From NCBI GenBank assembly GCA_031256445.1, contig JAIRQN010000043.1, positions 1-32,904 on the forward strand: 32,904 bases of DNA, in the 5' to 3' direction. The DNA comes from Treponema sp. Lineage in GTDB: Bacteria > Spirochaetota > Spirochaetia > Treponematales > Breznakiellaceae. Below the pieces are notes generated by a model. It was not told the DNA's origin. It saw only the letters and a list, made by a program, of their open reading frames with translations, and did no database searches. A program made the translations under genes and the position numbers. Below, piece by piece: positions 16,118-25,500 of this stretch. Every line of letters begins with the position of its first letter. Position 1 is the stretch's first letter.

Positions 16118-17325
16118 ATAAAATAATCCGCTTTTCAAAATTCTTCCGTCTGGCCGCGGTTATTTCCTGCGTTCTTGTTGTGTTTGGCTTAACAGGATAT
16201 TTTTTCAAAGGCTTCACGTTAGGTGTCGATTTTCAGGCTGGTCTTATTCAGGAAGTGCAGTTTGCTCCTTCGGCATTCAGTCTGAGCTGGAACGGTACGA
16301 CGAACGCCATTTTAAATTTTGACCGCAGCAGTCTTTATATTATCACTGCCGGTTCAGGAGTAGAGAGCAGGACTTATTCCTTCCCGTTCAGCGAATACGC
16401 CACGATTGGCTCCCTTACGCGCGCCATTACCGGGCAGCTTGAAGAAATGACAATTTCATTAAACGCGCCTTCTGGAATAAATTCGCAGTGGCTTTTATTC
16501 AGTTCTCACGGAAATCCATACCTTGGCGCGGCTCCGTATGTAGTGCATTACCTTGAACCGCATAGCGCCGTTGTTGATATCTCCGAGGTGCGCTCGGCGA
16601 TGTCATCCATCGGAGCCGGGGTTTCGGTTCAGAGTATTGGTTCCGCCTCCAACCGGCATTTTATGATTCGTGTCGAAGACAAAGACGAAGGGCGCATTAA
16701 ATCGGATCAGATTACCGGTATGCTGGAAAACGTTTTTGGAGACGGCAATGTCGCGGTGCTTCGTTCCGATTATGTAGGTTCACGCTTTTCAAAGGATCTG
16801 ACAGATCAGGTAGGTCTCCTTACGGCCCTTACCCTGCTGTTGATACTGCTTTATTCGGCAGTGCGCTTTAAATTACAGTACGCTGTCGGAGCTGTTATCG
16901 CGATTATGTACGACGGCCTTGTAATTATCACTTTTGTTGTCTGGACGAGCATGGAGTTCAACACTACTACCATAGCCGCCATTCTTACAATACTGGGCTA
17001 TTCAACCAACAACACAATTATCTTTTTTGACCGCATGAGGGAAAATATGCGCGTTTATCCCGACAGTTCATTTGTGGATATATTGGACATTTCGCTTACC
17101 GGTATTTTAGGACGCACCATAATTACTACCGCGACAACAATGCTTGCCGTTTTGGCTCTGTTTATCTTTACCACTGGTTCAATGAAGGATTTTGCGCTTG
17201 CCCTGCTTGTTGGAATGACTTCCGGCGTTTACACGACGCTTTTCATTGTTTCCGGTTTTGTGTATTTCTGGCAAAATCAGAAAATCAAGCGGGAAAAGAA
17301 GAAACTGGCGTCAGCGGCAAGTTAG
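16114..17325 (+). CDS. secF: Protein translocase subunit SecF
   Basis: The 403-aa product has TM1 (about 12-31), the GFTLGVDFQAGLIQEV start of its periplasmic domain, and five C-terminal TMs with LTILGYSTNNTIIFFDRMREN, the SecF counterpart of the SecD motif. At 403 residues it is longer than E. coli SecF (323). The extra length lies mainly in the periplasmic domain, between about residues 50 and 160. AAGGGAG seven bases before the ATG is the ribosome site. The 4-nt overlap with secD implies translational coupling, which suits a 1:1 complex. Confidence 0.94.
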   Translation: MNKIIRFSKFFRLAAVISCVLVVFGLTGYFFKGFTLGVDFQAGLIQEVQFAPSAFSLSWNGTTNAILNFDRSSLYIITAGSGVESRTYSFPFSEYATIGSLTRAITGQLEEMTISLNAPSGINSQWLLFSSHGNPYLGAAPYVVHYLEPHSAVVDISEVRSAMSSIGAGVSVQSIGSASNRHFMIRVEDKDEGRIKSDQITGMLENVFGDGNVAVLRSDYVGSRFSKDLTDQVGLLTALTLLLILLYSAVRFKLQYAVGAVIAIMYDGLVIITFVVWTSMEFNTTTIAAILTILGYSTNNTIIFFDRMRENMRVYPDSSFVDILDISLTGILGRTIITTATTMLAVLALFIFTTGSMKDFALALLVGMTSGVYTTLFIVSGFVYFWQNQKIKREKKKLASAAS

Positions 17326-17339
17326 CATTATGTTCATTT

Positions 17340-18212
17340 ATGACGGTAATTCGCGCGAAGGTTTTAGGTTTTTGCGCCGGGGTTCGCCGCGCTGTAGATC
17401 TTGCCGTATGTGAAGCGGGACGCGCCGGAACAGAGCGGGCGCGGCGCGTTTATACTCTGGGTCCTCTTATTCACAATCCCAAAGTGTCAGCCGATCTTTA
17501 CAGTCTTGGAGTGGAAACCGCGGATGCCCTGCCTGATGATGGTGAAAACGCCTCAATTATTATCCGTACCCACGGAGTAAGCCCTGATGTTGAAAACAGG
17601 CTGAAAAACAGCGCTTTCCGCATTATCGACGCCACCTGTCCCAATGTAAAAGCAAGTCAGTTAAAAACGCGGGAGTTCTCCCGTGCGGGGTACTGCCTCT
17701 TTCTTGCCGGAGAAGCCGGTCACGCCGAAATCGCCGGCATACGCGGATACGCGGAAGGCGGATTTTGCTTTGTTGTCTGCGGAGCGGATGAAGCGCGGGA
17801 AAAAGCGGCGGCTCTTTTTGAAACAAACAAAGGGGCCAAAACGGCTTTAATCGCGCAGACTACCATTTCCGAAGAAGAATATTATTCCATAAGTGCGGCG
17901 ATAAAGGAATATTTTCCGTTACTCGAAACTGTTAATACAATCTGCGCTGCCGCAAAAGACCGCCAGAATGCCCTGCGCGGACTGCTGGATCATGTTGACG
18001 CCGTTATAATCGCCGGCGGCAGGCAGTCTTCCAACACCCGCCGTCTTCTTGCAGCCGCGCAGGAAAGCGGCAAACCCTGCGCTCTCTGTGAATCCGCGGC
18101 CGATATTCCACGCGGTTACTTTTCTGACTTTGAAACAATCGGCCTGTGCGCCGGGGCTTCCACGCCGGATGCGGTGATAGATGAGATAGAACAGGCTTTG
18201 CAGCGCAAATGA
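17340..18212 (+). CDS. ispH: 4-hydroxy-3-methylbut-2-enyl diphosphate reductase (IspH/LytB)
   Basis: The 290-aa product carries out the last MEP-pathway step, reducing HMBPP to IPP and DMAPP with a 4Fe-4S cluster. The three cluster cysteines are C12 (GFCAGVRRAV), C100 (DATCPNV) and C202 (NTICAAAKDRQNA). Substrate residues are H45 (LIHNP), H78 (RTHGV), H128 and catalytic E130 (EAGHAE), with a GGRQSSNTRRL loop for the Ser-x-Asn pair. All key residues are present and length is within the normal range. No Shine-Dalgarno precedes the ATG, and it follows secF by 14 bp, so it is probably read from the sec transcript. It ends 2 bp from the convergent gene. Confidence 0.95.
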   Translation: MTVIRAKVLGFCAGVRRAVDLAVCEAGRAGTERARRVYTLGPLIHNPKVSADLYSLGVETADALPDDGENASIIIRTHGVSPDVENRLKNSAFRIIDATCPNVKASQLKTREFSRAGYCLFLAGEAGHAEIAGIRGYAEGGFCFVVCGADEAREKAAALFETNKGAKTALIAQTTISEEEYYSISAAIKEYFPLLETVNTICAAAKDRQNALRGLLDHVDAVIIAGGRQSSNTRRLLAAAQESGKPCALCESAADIPRGYFSDFETIGLCAGASTPDAVIDEIEQALQRK

Positions 18213-18214
18213 AA

Positions 18215-18949
18215 TTATTCTTTTTGAACGCCCATTCCAAATAATGCAAAATCGTACTTTACCGGGTCTTTCTGGCAGAAGACGCGCAATTTTTCGGTAA
18301 GCGCGATGACCGCTTTTTTATCATTGGATTTTCTTTCCAGAAGACCGAGTTTTCTGGCAGTACGCGCGACATGGACATCAAGCGGGATGTAAAGAGACGC
18401 AGGTTTTATTTTTTTCCATATGCCCAAATCCACCGGCCCTTCGCGCACAAGCCAGCGCAGAGCGAGATTGAGTTTTTTGCAGGCGGAAGTATTCCCGTCG
18501 CTTACATGTCTTGAGTACGCGCCGCCGTTTGCGTCCGCCATTTCCCGGCGGAACAGGACAATGCCGTCCCAGATTTGCGGCGCGGACGAAAACATATTTT
18601 CCAGTTTGCCGTATTTCGCGTAACAGCGCTTGATTCCGCGGCACAGGTATTTCAGGTCATTTTCAAAAAAAGTGCGGTGTATATTGCGGTTCTTGAGTTT
18701 TTTAAAACCGCCTGACATTATAAAAACATAGGGGCTTGGTCCCATCATGGCGAACATTTTTTCAGCAGAGCGCAGAATCATGTCTCTTCTTCCCCATGCG
18801 ATTGTCGCTGTCAGCAGCGCGGCTATTTCCATATCTTCGCGTTTCGTATAACGATGCGGAAACTGCACAGGGTCAAGGGCGATAAAATCCCTTGTGCAGA
18901 TTTTTTTATACCAAAAATCCAGTTCCTCTGCGGCGGATTTATCTGCCAT
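18215..18949 (-). CDS. TIGR02757/DUF2400 family protein
   Basis: The 244-aa product has no signal or membrane span. The stretch REDMEIAALLTATIAWGRRDMIL near the N-terminus, the middle WKKIKPASLYIPLDVHVARTARKLGLL and the final DPVKYDFALFGMG match what I remember of the TIGR02757 family. These proteins look distantly related to helix-hairpin-helix DNA glycosylases (the conserved PLDxHxxRxxRKLGLL stretch sits where that fold has its catalytic region), but no activity is established to my knowledge. It begins 2 bp after guaB with no Shine-Dalgarno, suggesting coupled translation. Confidence 0.8.
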   Translation of the reverse strand: MADKSAAEELDFWYKKICTRDFIALDPVQFPHRYTKREDMEIAALLTATIAWGRRDMILRSAEKMFAMMGPSPYVFIMSGGFKKLKNRNIHRTFFENDLKYLCRGIKRCYAKYGKLENMFSSAPQIWDGIVLFRREMADANGGAYSRHVSDGNTSACKKLNLALRWLVREGPVDLGIWKKIKPASLYIPLDVHVARTARKLGLLERKSNDKKAVIALTEKLRVFCQKDPVKYDFALFGMGVQKE

Positions 18950-18951
18950 TA

Positions 18952-20388
18952 TTATGCCCGTGAGTAATTGGGCGCTTCCTGAGTAATCATGACATCATGC
19001 GGGTGGCTTTCGCGCAGGCCTGCGGCGGAAATTTTGATAAACCTGCGGTACTTGTTCAGTTCCTTTATATCGCGGCAGCCGCAGTAACCCATACCCTTAC
19101 GCAGTCCTGCGACAAGCTGGTTCAGGTAGGAACGAAGCTCGCCCTTGTAAGGAACGCGCCCTTCAATGCCTTCAGGCACAGGTTCTTCGTCTTTTCCAAT
19201 CTGGTAACGATCCCCCGCGCCGTCTGCGATTGCGCCCATGCTGCCCATTCCGCGGTACTCTTTGTAAATTCTTCCGTCAAATATAATCTCGCTTCCCGGC
19301 GCTTCCTTTAATCCGGCGAACAGGTTGCCAATCATTACAACGCCGGCTCCGGCGCCGATTGCTTTTGTAATGTCGCCTGAAAATTTTATCCCTCCGTCGG
19401 CTATCGCCGGAATGTTAAATTTGGCGGCTTCTTCGGCGCATTCCATGACGGCTGTAAACTGGGGAACGCCGATTCCGGCGATAATTCTCGTGGTGCAGAT
19501 TGAACCGGGTCCGATGCCGACTTTTACCGCGTCAGCTCCGGCTTCGATTAATCTTTTTGTGCCTTCTTTTGTGGCGACATTCCCGCCGATTACGGGAATA
19601 TCATAATCCTTTTTAATCTGACGCACAGCTTCCATTACGTTTTTTGAGTCGCCGTGGGCGGTATCAATTACTATAAAATCTGCTTTTGCTTTTTTAAGCA
19701 GCGGAAGGCGTATTGTAAAATCCTGCGGGGAAACCGCGGCTCCTACAATCAGTCTGCCGTTTTTATCCACCGCCGCGTTTGGGAAATTTTCATTTTTCTC
19801 CATATCTGTTACGGTAATAAGCCCTGTAAGTCTGCCCTCGCTGTCAATTACCGGAAGTTTTTCTATTCGGTATTCATCAAATTTTTCGCGCGCTTTATCG
19901 ACAGTCGGCTCTCCTGTGACAACCACAAGTTCATTTTTCATTACATCAACAACAGGCAGGGAATCGTCACGGCGAAAACGCAGGTCGCGGTTTGTGATTA
20001 TGCCTTTTAATATTCCATCTTTGTCCACAACCGGCAGGCCGGAAACCCCGAACTTCGCGATTAATTCCCTTACATCCCTTAAATGGGCGTCTTCAGGAAC
20101 TGTCACAGGGGATTCGATTATCCAGTTAAGAAAACGTTTTACATTGGAAACCTGACGCGCCTGTTCTTCCGGATTCAGATTACGGTGAATGACGCCGGCT
20201 CCTCCTTCCAGCGCAATCGCGATAGCCATTTTTTCTTCTGTTACGGTATCCATTGCCGCTGAAATAATCGGCACATTCAAATGTATGCCATCGCATAACA
20301 CAGTCCTGACGCTGCATTCTTTGGGCAGGAGTTCCGAATACCCCGGTTCCAGAAGAACATCATCATAAGACAGACCCTCGTTAAACAT
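18952..20388 (-). CDS. guaB: Inosine-5'-monophosphate dehydrogenase
   Basis: The 478-aa product oxidises IMP to XMP with NAD+, the committed step of GMP synthesis. Catalytic Cys is C298 in [15 protein letters not shown]; the mobile flap has R394-Y395 (GDRYQIG). Two CBS domains (about 94-200, for example [20 protein letters not shown] and [17 protein letters not shown]) interrupt the TIM barrel and usually bind adenine or guanine nucleotides to regulate the enzyme. The ATG has a strong GGGAGGA about seven bases upstream. It is transcribed away from trxA, with a 256-bp spacer between them. Confidence 0.97.
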   Translation of the reverse strand: MFNEGLSYDDVLLEPGYSELLPKECSVRTVLCDGIHLNVPIISAAMDTVTEEKMAIAIALEGGAGVIHRNLNPEEQARQVSNVKRFLNWIIESPVTVPEDAHLRDVRELIAKFGVSGLPVVDKDGILKGIITNRDLRFRRDDSLPVVDVMKNELVVVTGEPTVDKAREKFDEYRIEKLPVIDSEGRLTGLITVTDMEKNENFPNAAVDKNGRLIVGAAVSPQDFTIRLPLLKKAKADFIVIDTAHGDSKNVMEAVRQIKKDYDIPVIGGNVATKEGTKRLIEAGADAVKVGIGPGSICTTRIIAGIGVPQFTAVMECAEEAAKFNIPAIADGGIKFSGDITKAIGAGAGVVMIGNLFAGLKEAPGSEIIFDGRIYKEYRGMGSMGAIADGAGDRYQIGKDEEPVPEGIEGRVPYKGELRSYLNQLVAGLRKGMGYCGCRDIKELNKYRRFIKISAAGLRESHPHDVMITQEAPNYSRA

Positions 20389-20554
20389 GTTTTTTTCCTC
20401 CCATTGTTTTTATTATGGTTAAATATTGATGAGTGATTACATACGGATATTGAGAAATATTACGCGCGGGGGATTTTGCTGCAAAAAGCGCTTCCATATT
20501 CGATACTGACATTAATGAAAAAAAAAGTCAAGCGCACGCATAGCGGACTCATGG

Positions 20555-20568
20555 TCACGCACGCGTGA
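20555..20568. promoter_or_regulatory. Perfect inverted repeat between guaB and trxA
   Basis: TCACGC-AC-GCGTGA is a perfect 6-2-6 dyad in the 256-bp divergent spacer. CATGG occurs as a direct repeat on both sides (20550-20554 and 20571-20575). Size and position suit a dimeric regulator site. No regulator is identified. Confidence 0.4.
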
Positions 20569-20644
20569 AACATGGCGCAGCATGCTTTTTCAGGCTCTTG
20601 CGTAAAACACTTCAATACTGGAAAATAAAAAGGGGGAGGGATTT

Positions 20645-20965
20645 ATGAGTAGTCTTGTTTTAACCGCTGACAATTTCCATTCTGAGGTTTTACAATCGCC
20701 AATTCCGGTATTAATTGATTTTTGGGCGCCCTGGTGCGGTCCTTGTAAAATGATGAAGCCAGTAGTAGAGCAGATTGCCAGTGAATACAACGGAAGATTA
20801 AAAGTAGGCATGGTTAATGTTGATGAGCAAGGGTCTATCGCGGAACAGCATGGGGTCAGTTCAATTCCCACGCTGTTCCTGTACAAAGACGGGGCAATTG
20901 CGGGCCAGAGAACCGGCGCCGCTCATAAGCATGATGTAGAAGCCCTTTTCCGGAACTTAATTTGA
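20645..20965 (+). CDS. trxA: Thioredoxin
   Basis: The 106-aa product is a single full-length thioredoxin domain that reduces protein disulfides in the cytoplasm. The active site is W-C-G-P-C at residues 30-34 (C31, C34) and the cis-Pro is P75 (SSIPTLFLY). The F-W-A-P-W lead-in is canonical. There is no signal peptide. A very strong Shine-Dalgarno (GGGGGAGGG) precedes the ATG by about four bases. The stop codon lies inside the end of the convergent lipoprotein gene (9-bp overlap, 20957-20965). Confidence 0.97.
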   Translation: MSSLVLTADNFHSEVLQSPIPVLIDFWAPWCGPCKMMKPVVEQIASEYNGRLKVGMVNVDEQGSIAEQHGVSSIPTLFLYKDGAIAGQRTGAAHKHDVEALFRNLI

Positions 20966-21973
20966 ATATCTGCCTGGATTATTTGTTTTTCCGGGAGTCG
21001 CGCCGCTTGTAACGGTTATATACCAGTTTGCCCCTGTATTTGAATCTGCTGCGGTTTCATCGCGGCAGATCGTGCGGGAGTTGGTTGTTTTTGCGCTGAT
21101 AACAGAGTGCACCGGGCTGCAAATTCTTCCGTCCGCAGATTTCCATGCTCCTTTTTCATATAAAAATTCTGTAATGTCCGCAAAATGTTCTTTTGACCAC
21201 CATGCGTCTGGATTTTCAGACATCATTACCGCGTCAAGCACATTATTGTCCTGATCCAGCAGATAGACCGCGTCTGTTTTTCGCAGCAGCTTTGTGTTGC
21301 CGTTTACCCAAAAATCACGCGCCGCAGGCGATGAATCTGTGCCGCCTGATTCCCCCAAATTAGCGCCGTACTCATTCCTGTAGTTTTCTTCTGTCGCGCG
21401 TAAATGAAGCACCACATATTCGTCTTTTTTTACTTCAACAGGCATAAATTCATAAATTAACGGGTTTTTATCATTGCTTGCTGCATAAACGCGAATCGCG
21501 CCGAGATTACCCGCTGTCTTCATTTTTAACTCAATAAATTCCGCTTTTGGCTTTGTGTTTTCTGTCCGCAATTCATTTATAACCAGTTCCGGCATCCGGT
21601 TATTTCTGGATCGGAACGGAACCAGCACATTAATGGAATTTCTCTGCTGGTCTTCCGCTAAAAGATCGGCAGTAAACAATGTCCCTGGGCTTGGGCTTTC
21701 GTTTATCTTTACCTTTACCGTACTGCCGTTTTCAACAGACGCTACTGTAAGCGCCGGTTCAAAAGTTATTTGCTTTACTGTGACAGGCTGCGTAAACTCG
21801 AATTCAATCTGGTTGTCCGATGCAGCACGGCAATCAATAAAAAGCAGCGCCTGTGTGCTGCCTCCCAGCATCTGGACGGCCGCCGAAGCCGCCGCGTCTC
21901 CCGTTGAACAGGAGCCAAAAGCGATAACTGCAATCAGGACTCCCGCGGGAAGAAAATCAAAAATCTTCATCAT
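20957..21973 (-). CDS. Lipoprotein with lamin-tail-like domain
   Basis: The 338-aa product has a lipoprotein signal with lipobox AFGSC (Cys 22 from the first Met). Residues about 40-125 form a beta domain (Ig-like, FEFTQPVTVKQITFEPAL). From about 128, LVINELRTENTKPKAEFIEL, the hydrophobic strands to about 195 and the closing GATPGKTNNPG match the lamin-tail (LTD) domain style of bacterial surface proteins. The role is unknown; LTD domains are thought to bind surfaces or nucleic acids. Two ATGs stand in tandem: GGAGGT is 4 nt from the first and 7 nt from the second (21970), so the second may be the real start. Confidence 0.68.
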   Translation of the reverse strand: MMKIFDFLPAGVLIAVIAFGSCSTGDAAASAAVQMLGGSTQALLFIDCRAASDNQIEFEFTQPVTVKQITFEPALTVASVENGSTVKVKINESPSPGTLFTADLLAEDQQRNSINVLVPFRSRNNRMPELVINELRTENTKPKAEFIELKMKTAGNLGAIRVYAASNDKNPLIYEFMPVEVKKDEYVVLHLRATEENYRNEYGANLGESGGTDSSPAARDFWVNGNTKLLRKTDAVYLLDQDNNVLDAVMMSENPDAWWSKEHFADITEFLYEKGAWKSADGRICSPVHSVISAKTTNSRTICRDETAADSNTGANWYITVTSGATPGKTNNPGRYSN

Positions 21974-22042
21974 AAAGACCTCCGCCCATATATAGGTGCG
22001 GGTATGCGCAGTGCTTTGGTCTGGCGGGAAAAAATACCAATC

Positions 22043-22062
22043 TATAGGTAAAATTCCCTATA
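22043..22062. promoter_or_regulatory. Inverted repeat upstream of the PPIase gene
   Basis: TATAGG (22043-22048) and CCTATA (22057-22062) form a dyad with an 8-nt centre in the 212-bp divergent spacer between the LTD lipoprotein and the PPIase. A further TATAGG copy lies about 50 bp to the left. It may be an operator; I could not fit good -35/-10 pairs around it. Confidence 0.3.
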
Positions 22063-22185
22063 AATGCCTGCCGCCAATGGTGGACAAAATGGCTAATAAA
22101 TGTTATTTTTTGTATTTAAAGCGTCCGAACCTTCTGTTTAAGGCTGCGGGTTCGCTGTAAATACTGGATTTCTGAGGTAATTTAT

Positions 22186-23709
22186 ATGGCTGATAAAGAA
22201 AAAGACGCGTCATCTTCGGAGATTGTCCGCAGATTCAAGCAAAATCCCGCTCTTTTTATCGGAACAGTTATTGTGCTTGTTCTTGTGACTGTATCATTTG
22301 TACTGGTTCCTGCAATTGTCCCCAATAACAGGGGAAATGCTGACCTTACATTTGGATATTACAATAAAGCCCCTATTTCCTGGGTTCCCGGAAATTTTTT
22401 CGCTCAATATCAGGATATGCTAATCCGTAATAACAGAAATCGCGTAGATATTAACGATTTTCAGATTCAGCTGACAATCTGGAGACAGGCATTTGAAGTA
22501 GCTGCCGTTCATACCGCTATTTTGCAGGAAATGAAAAAATCGAATTACTCCATTCCAGCAAGAATTGTCGACAGAGAGGTCGCCAGGCTGCCGCAGTTTC
22601 AGCATAACGGGCGGTTTTCTTCCGCGTTGTACAATCAGATGTCTGATACGGAGCGTCTTATCCTGTGGCGTCAGGTTCAGGATGAGTTAATTAAAATTCA
22701 GTATTACAATGATTTATTTAGCATTGTCACACCTTCCGGCGAAACGGAATTTATGGCAAACATGACTTCTGTTATGAGAAATTTTCAGGCAGTGTCTTTC
22801 CCTGTTGATAATTATCCTGATTCGGAATATAGGGCCTTTGCCGCAGAAAATGCGGGTATGTTCAATTCCATTCATCTTTCCAGGATAGTGATCAGCTCAA
22901 GTGAAAGAGAGGCGGCAAAGATTCTCAATTCCATTAAAGACGGAACTTCTTCATTTGAAGATACCGCTAAAAACCAGTCGCATGATTCCCTTGCGGACAG
23001 GGGCGGAGATATGGGTATCAAGTATGTCTTTGAACTTGAGCAGGAAATTCCAAATGCCGCGGATCGTGAAAAAATTCTGGGTCTTGGCAGGGGAGAGTAC
23101 AGCAATGTTATCAAATTCAATGATATGTGGGCTTTTTTCAGGGTGGAAGAAGAGGTAAAACATCCTGATTTTGAAGATACCGCCGTCATGGATAGAGTAA
23201 AGTATTATGTCAGAAGTTACCGCAGAGGTCTTATGGAAAACTGGGCTATCGCCCAGGCAAATGAATTCAGAGCGAACGCGGAAACATCAGGTTTTTCCTA
23301 TGCCGCCGTTACAGCCGGAGAAGAAGCGCATGAATTTGGACCGCTCCCATTAAATTTCGGAAGCGTAGATCTGTTTGCCGGGATTGAATATTATAATATA
23401 CCGGAACTTTCCAGTCAGGATATGACCAACTTGTCCCAAAATGAAAAATTCTGGAAAGCCGCTTTTTTATCGGAAATAAATGTTCCGTCAGAACCAATTG
23501 TTCAGGGAAACAGGGTACTGGTAATTCTTCCGGCTGAACAAATTGAAACTGACGAAGAACAGCTTGAAATGATCAGGTCAGGTTATTCAGACTGGATTAG
23601 TAATTTAACCGAAGGAATGCTGGGGCCTTATTTCATTAAAAGCCCCAAAATGGAAGATAATTTTTGGGACGTCTATTACCGTTTTTTTATGCCTTCGTTT
23701 AACAATTAA
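22186..23709 (+). CDS. PpiD-like membrane-anchored peptidyl-prolyl isomerase/chaperone
   Basis: The 507-aa product has a cytoplasmic N-tail, one TM (about 22-44) and a large periplasmic part. A SurA_N-like helical segment (about 90-185) precedes a parvulin-type rotamase domain at about 227-325 (NSIHLSRIVISS, FEDTAKNQSHD, ADRGGDMGIKY, LGLGRGEYSNVI). The topology is that of PpiD, which sits at the exit of SecYEG and assists folding of exported proteins. The region after 330 is unrecognised. GAGG about nine bases before the ATG is the ribosome site. The DUF115 gene follows after 3 bp and must be co-transcribed. Confidence 0.85.
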   Translation: MADKEKDASSSEIVRRFKQNPALFIGTVIVLVLVTVSFVLVPAIVPNNRGNADLTFGYYNKAPISWVPGNFFAQYQDMLIRNNRNRVDINDFQIQLTIWRQAFEVAAVHTAILQEMKKSNYSIPARIVDREVARLPQFQHNGRFSSALYNQMSDTERLILWRQVQDELIKIQYYNDLFSIVTPSGETEFMANMTSVMRNFQAVSFPVDNYPDSEYRAFAAENAGMFNSIHLSRIVISSSEREAAKILNSIKDGTSSFEDTAKNQSHDSLADRGGDMGIKYVFELEQEIPNAADREKILGLGRGEYSNVIKFNDMWAFFRVEEEVKHPDFEDTAVMDRVKYYVRSYRRGLMENWAIAQANEFRANAETSGFSYAAVTAGEEAHEFGPLPLNFGSVDLFAGIEYYNIPELSSQDMTNLSQNEKFWKAAFLSEINVPSEPIVQGNRVLVILPAEQIETDEEQLEMIRSGYSDWISNLTEGMLGPYFIKSPKMEDNFWDVYYRFFMPSFNN

Positions 23710-23712
23710 TTC

Positions 23713-25500
23713 ATGCAGGGGCAGCCTTTTGTCAGAAACGGCAAGACCCTTCTTTCAGGAATTGATCCTGTCCGCCGCGCCGAACGCACAGCTGACGCTG
23801 TTTCTGTCAGCGACAGAACACTTTACTTTTGCCCCTCTGTCCTTTTCGGATACGGGCTTGCGCGGCTGCTGTCCCGGCTTGAGGCAAGCGCGCCCAATTC
23901 GGCGGTTCTGTGCATAGAAGCGGATCCGCAGCTTTACGAATTAACCTTGCAGAATATTGACCCTGCGTTAGCTGTAAATAAAAAACTGCGCATAACAAAT
24001 TTGCCCGCAACCGCGTCTGCTGACTCATCTGCGGCGGACGCGCTGTTGGCAAACGCGCCGCTGGCAAACGCAGCGCGGCTTGCTGCCATTGTAAGCGAAG
24101 CCTGGGGAACAAGGGCGTTCCGCCGCATTGAAACAATCCGTTTTACGGGAGGATACCAGCTTTTCCCGGAATTGTACGATTCTCTTTGTGAAGCGCTTCG
24201 CCGCCAGATTGCTTCAGACTGGAGCAACGCTTTAACCCTTGCTAAACTCGGACGGCTTTTTATCCGCAACGCGTTACGCAACATTTCTCTTGTTTCCGTT
24301 TTCCCTTCCGTATCGGAACTTTCTTTCGGCGATTGCCCTGTTCTTGTACTTGGAGCGGGCCCTTCCCTGGATGATACGCTCGATTCAATTGTCAATAGCC
24401 AATTATCATTAAACAGCAAGCGGAAAGAGAAAATTCCGTTTAAACCGGAAGATCGCCCTTTTAAAATTGTCTGTGTTGATACCTGTCTGGGGGCTTTAAA
24501 AGACAGGGGAATTACGCCCGATTTGGCTGTTATTCTTGAAAGCCAGCACTGGAATCTGCGGGATTTTATCGGGTGCAGGGACTGGAAAGCGAATGCCGCT
24601 GTGGATATTTCCGCTCTTCCGCTATCCGCGCAAATTCTTGGCGGCAAGGGCTGCCTCTTTTTTACGCCATGGACTTCCCTGCGTATTTTTGAAAGGTTAA
24701 AAGATGCAGGATTGCTTCCGGCCGCCGTAGAACCGCTTGGCTCTGTCGGTTTAACCGCGGTAGAGATTGCCCGCTGTCTTACAGGCGGAAAGATAATCTG
24801 TTCAGGGCTTGATTTTTCATTTACCGCTGACAGCTATCACGCGCGCGGAACGCCAGGGCACAGAAGCAAATTGAACGCGCATACCCGGCTGCGTAGTCTG
24901 GCGAATACCGCCGCGTACAGCGAAACCGCCTTTGCCGCGGTTTCAAAAACAGGCGTGCGCGTTTACGCAAACCCCGTTATGAGAAACTACCGCGATTTGT
25001 TTGAACAGGAATTCGGCTCCGACAGGCGCATTTTCGACATAGAAGGATGCGGGCTTTCTTTGGGAATTAAAACGCTCTCCATGAAAGAGGCGATGGAAGC
25101 GTTAAATGTAAATACAGAAGAGTTCCCTCAGAGACGCAAAGGCGCCAAAACCGCAGAGGGAAAAGAAATAAACAGCATTGATGATTTTTTTTCCTGTTCT
25201 CCGCGTCATGGCGGGAAGAATTTCGCATTGGACGCATTTTATAAAAGCGAGAAAAACCGTTTAATTGAGTTACGCGATATCCTTTGCGGCGAAGCGGAAA
25301 TGAATAACAAGCGGCTAAATGAACTTATTGACGAGTGCGATTACCTTTGGGCGCACTTTCCTGACCGCGCGGGAGACTTCGCCGCGGGAAGCGCCGCCGG
25401 CCGCAGGCCGGAGATTGACCTGCAGACGGATATTTCTTTTTTAAAGAGGGTGCGAATTGAAATCGATTCGATGCTGGAGTTAATCTCCCATTTCGTCTAA
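23713..25500 (+). CDS. DUF115 / MptE-like 'motility associated factor' protein
   Basis: The 595-aa product has a central domain (about 205-380) with VLVLGAGPSLDDTLDSI, FKIVCVDTCLGALKDRGI, a PDLAVILESQHW strand and ICSGLDFSFT. This is the MAF/DUF115 fold, related to 6-hydroxymethylpterin diphosphokinase MptE. In Campylobacter, Helicobacter and Aeromonas such Maf proteins are needed for flagellin glycosylation with nonulosonates. By analogy it may modify periplasmic flagella here, but that is inference. The N-terminal 200 residues hold a Rossmann-like stretch (VLCIEADPQLYEL). There is no Shine-Dalgarno. Its last 21 bp overlap the 3' end of the convergent MFS gene. Confidence 0.82.
   Translation: MQGQPFVRNGKTLLSGIDPVRRAERTADAVSVSDRTLYFCPSVLFGYGLARLLSRLEASAPNSAVLCIEADPQLYELTLQNIDPALAVNKKLRITNLPATASADSSAADALLANAPLANAARLAAIVSEAWGTRAFRRIETIRFTGGYQLFPELYDSLCEALRRQIASDWSNALTLAKLGRLFIRNALRNISLVSVFPSVSELSFGDCPVLVLGAGPSLDDTLDSIVNSQLSLNSKRKEKIPFKPEDRPFKIVCVDTCLGALKDRGITPDLAVILESQHWNLRDFIGCRDWKANAAVDISALPLSAQILGGKGCLFFTPWTSLRIFERLKDAGLLPAAVEPLGSVGLTAVEIARCLTGGKIICSGLDFSFTADSYHARGTPGHRSKLNAHTRLRSLANTAAYSETAFAAVSKTGVRVYANPVMRNYRDLFEQEFGSDRRIFDIEGCGLSLGIKTLSMKEAMEALNVNTEEFPQRRKGAKTAEGKEINSIDDFFSCSPRHGGKNFALDAFYKSEKNRLIELRDILCGEAEMNNKRLNELIDECDYLWAHFPDRAGDFAAGSAAGRRPEIDLQTDISFLKRVRIEIDSMLELISHFV

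Noticed and set aside
22143-22165. GGGTTCGC resembling a tRNA T-loop
   Set aside because: No matching acceptor, D or anticodon stems can be drawn around it.
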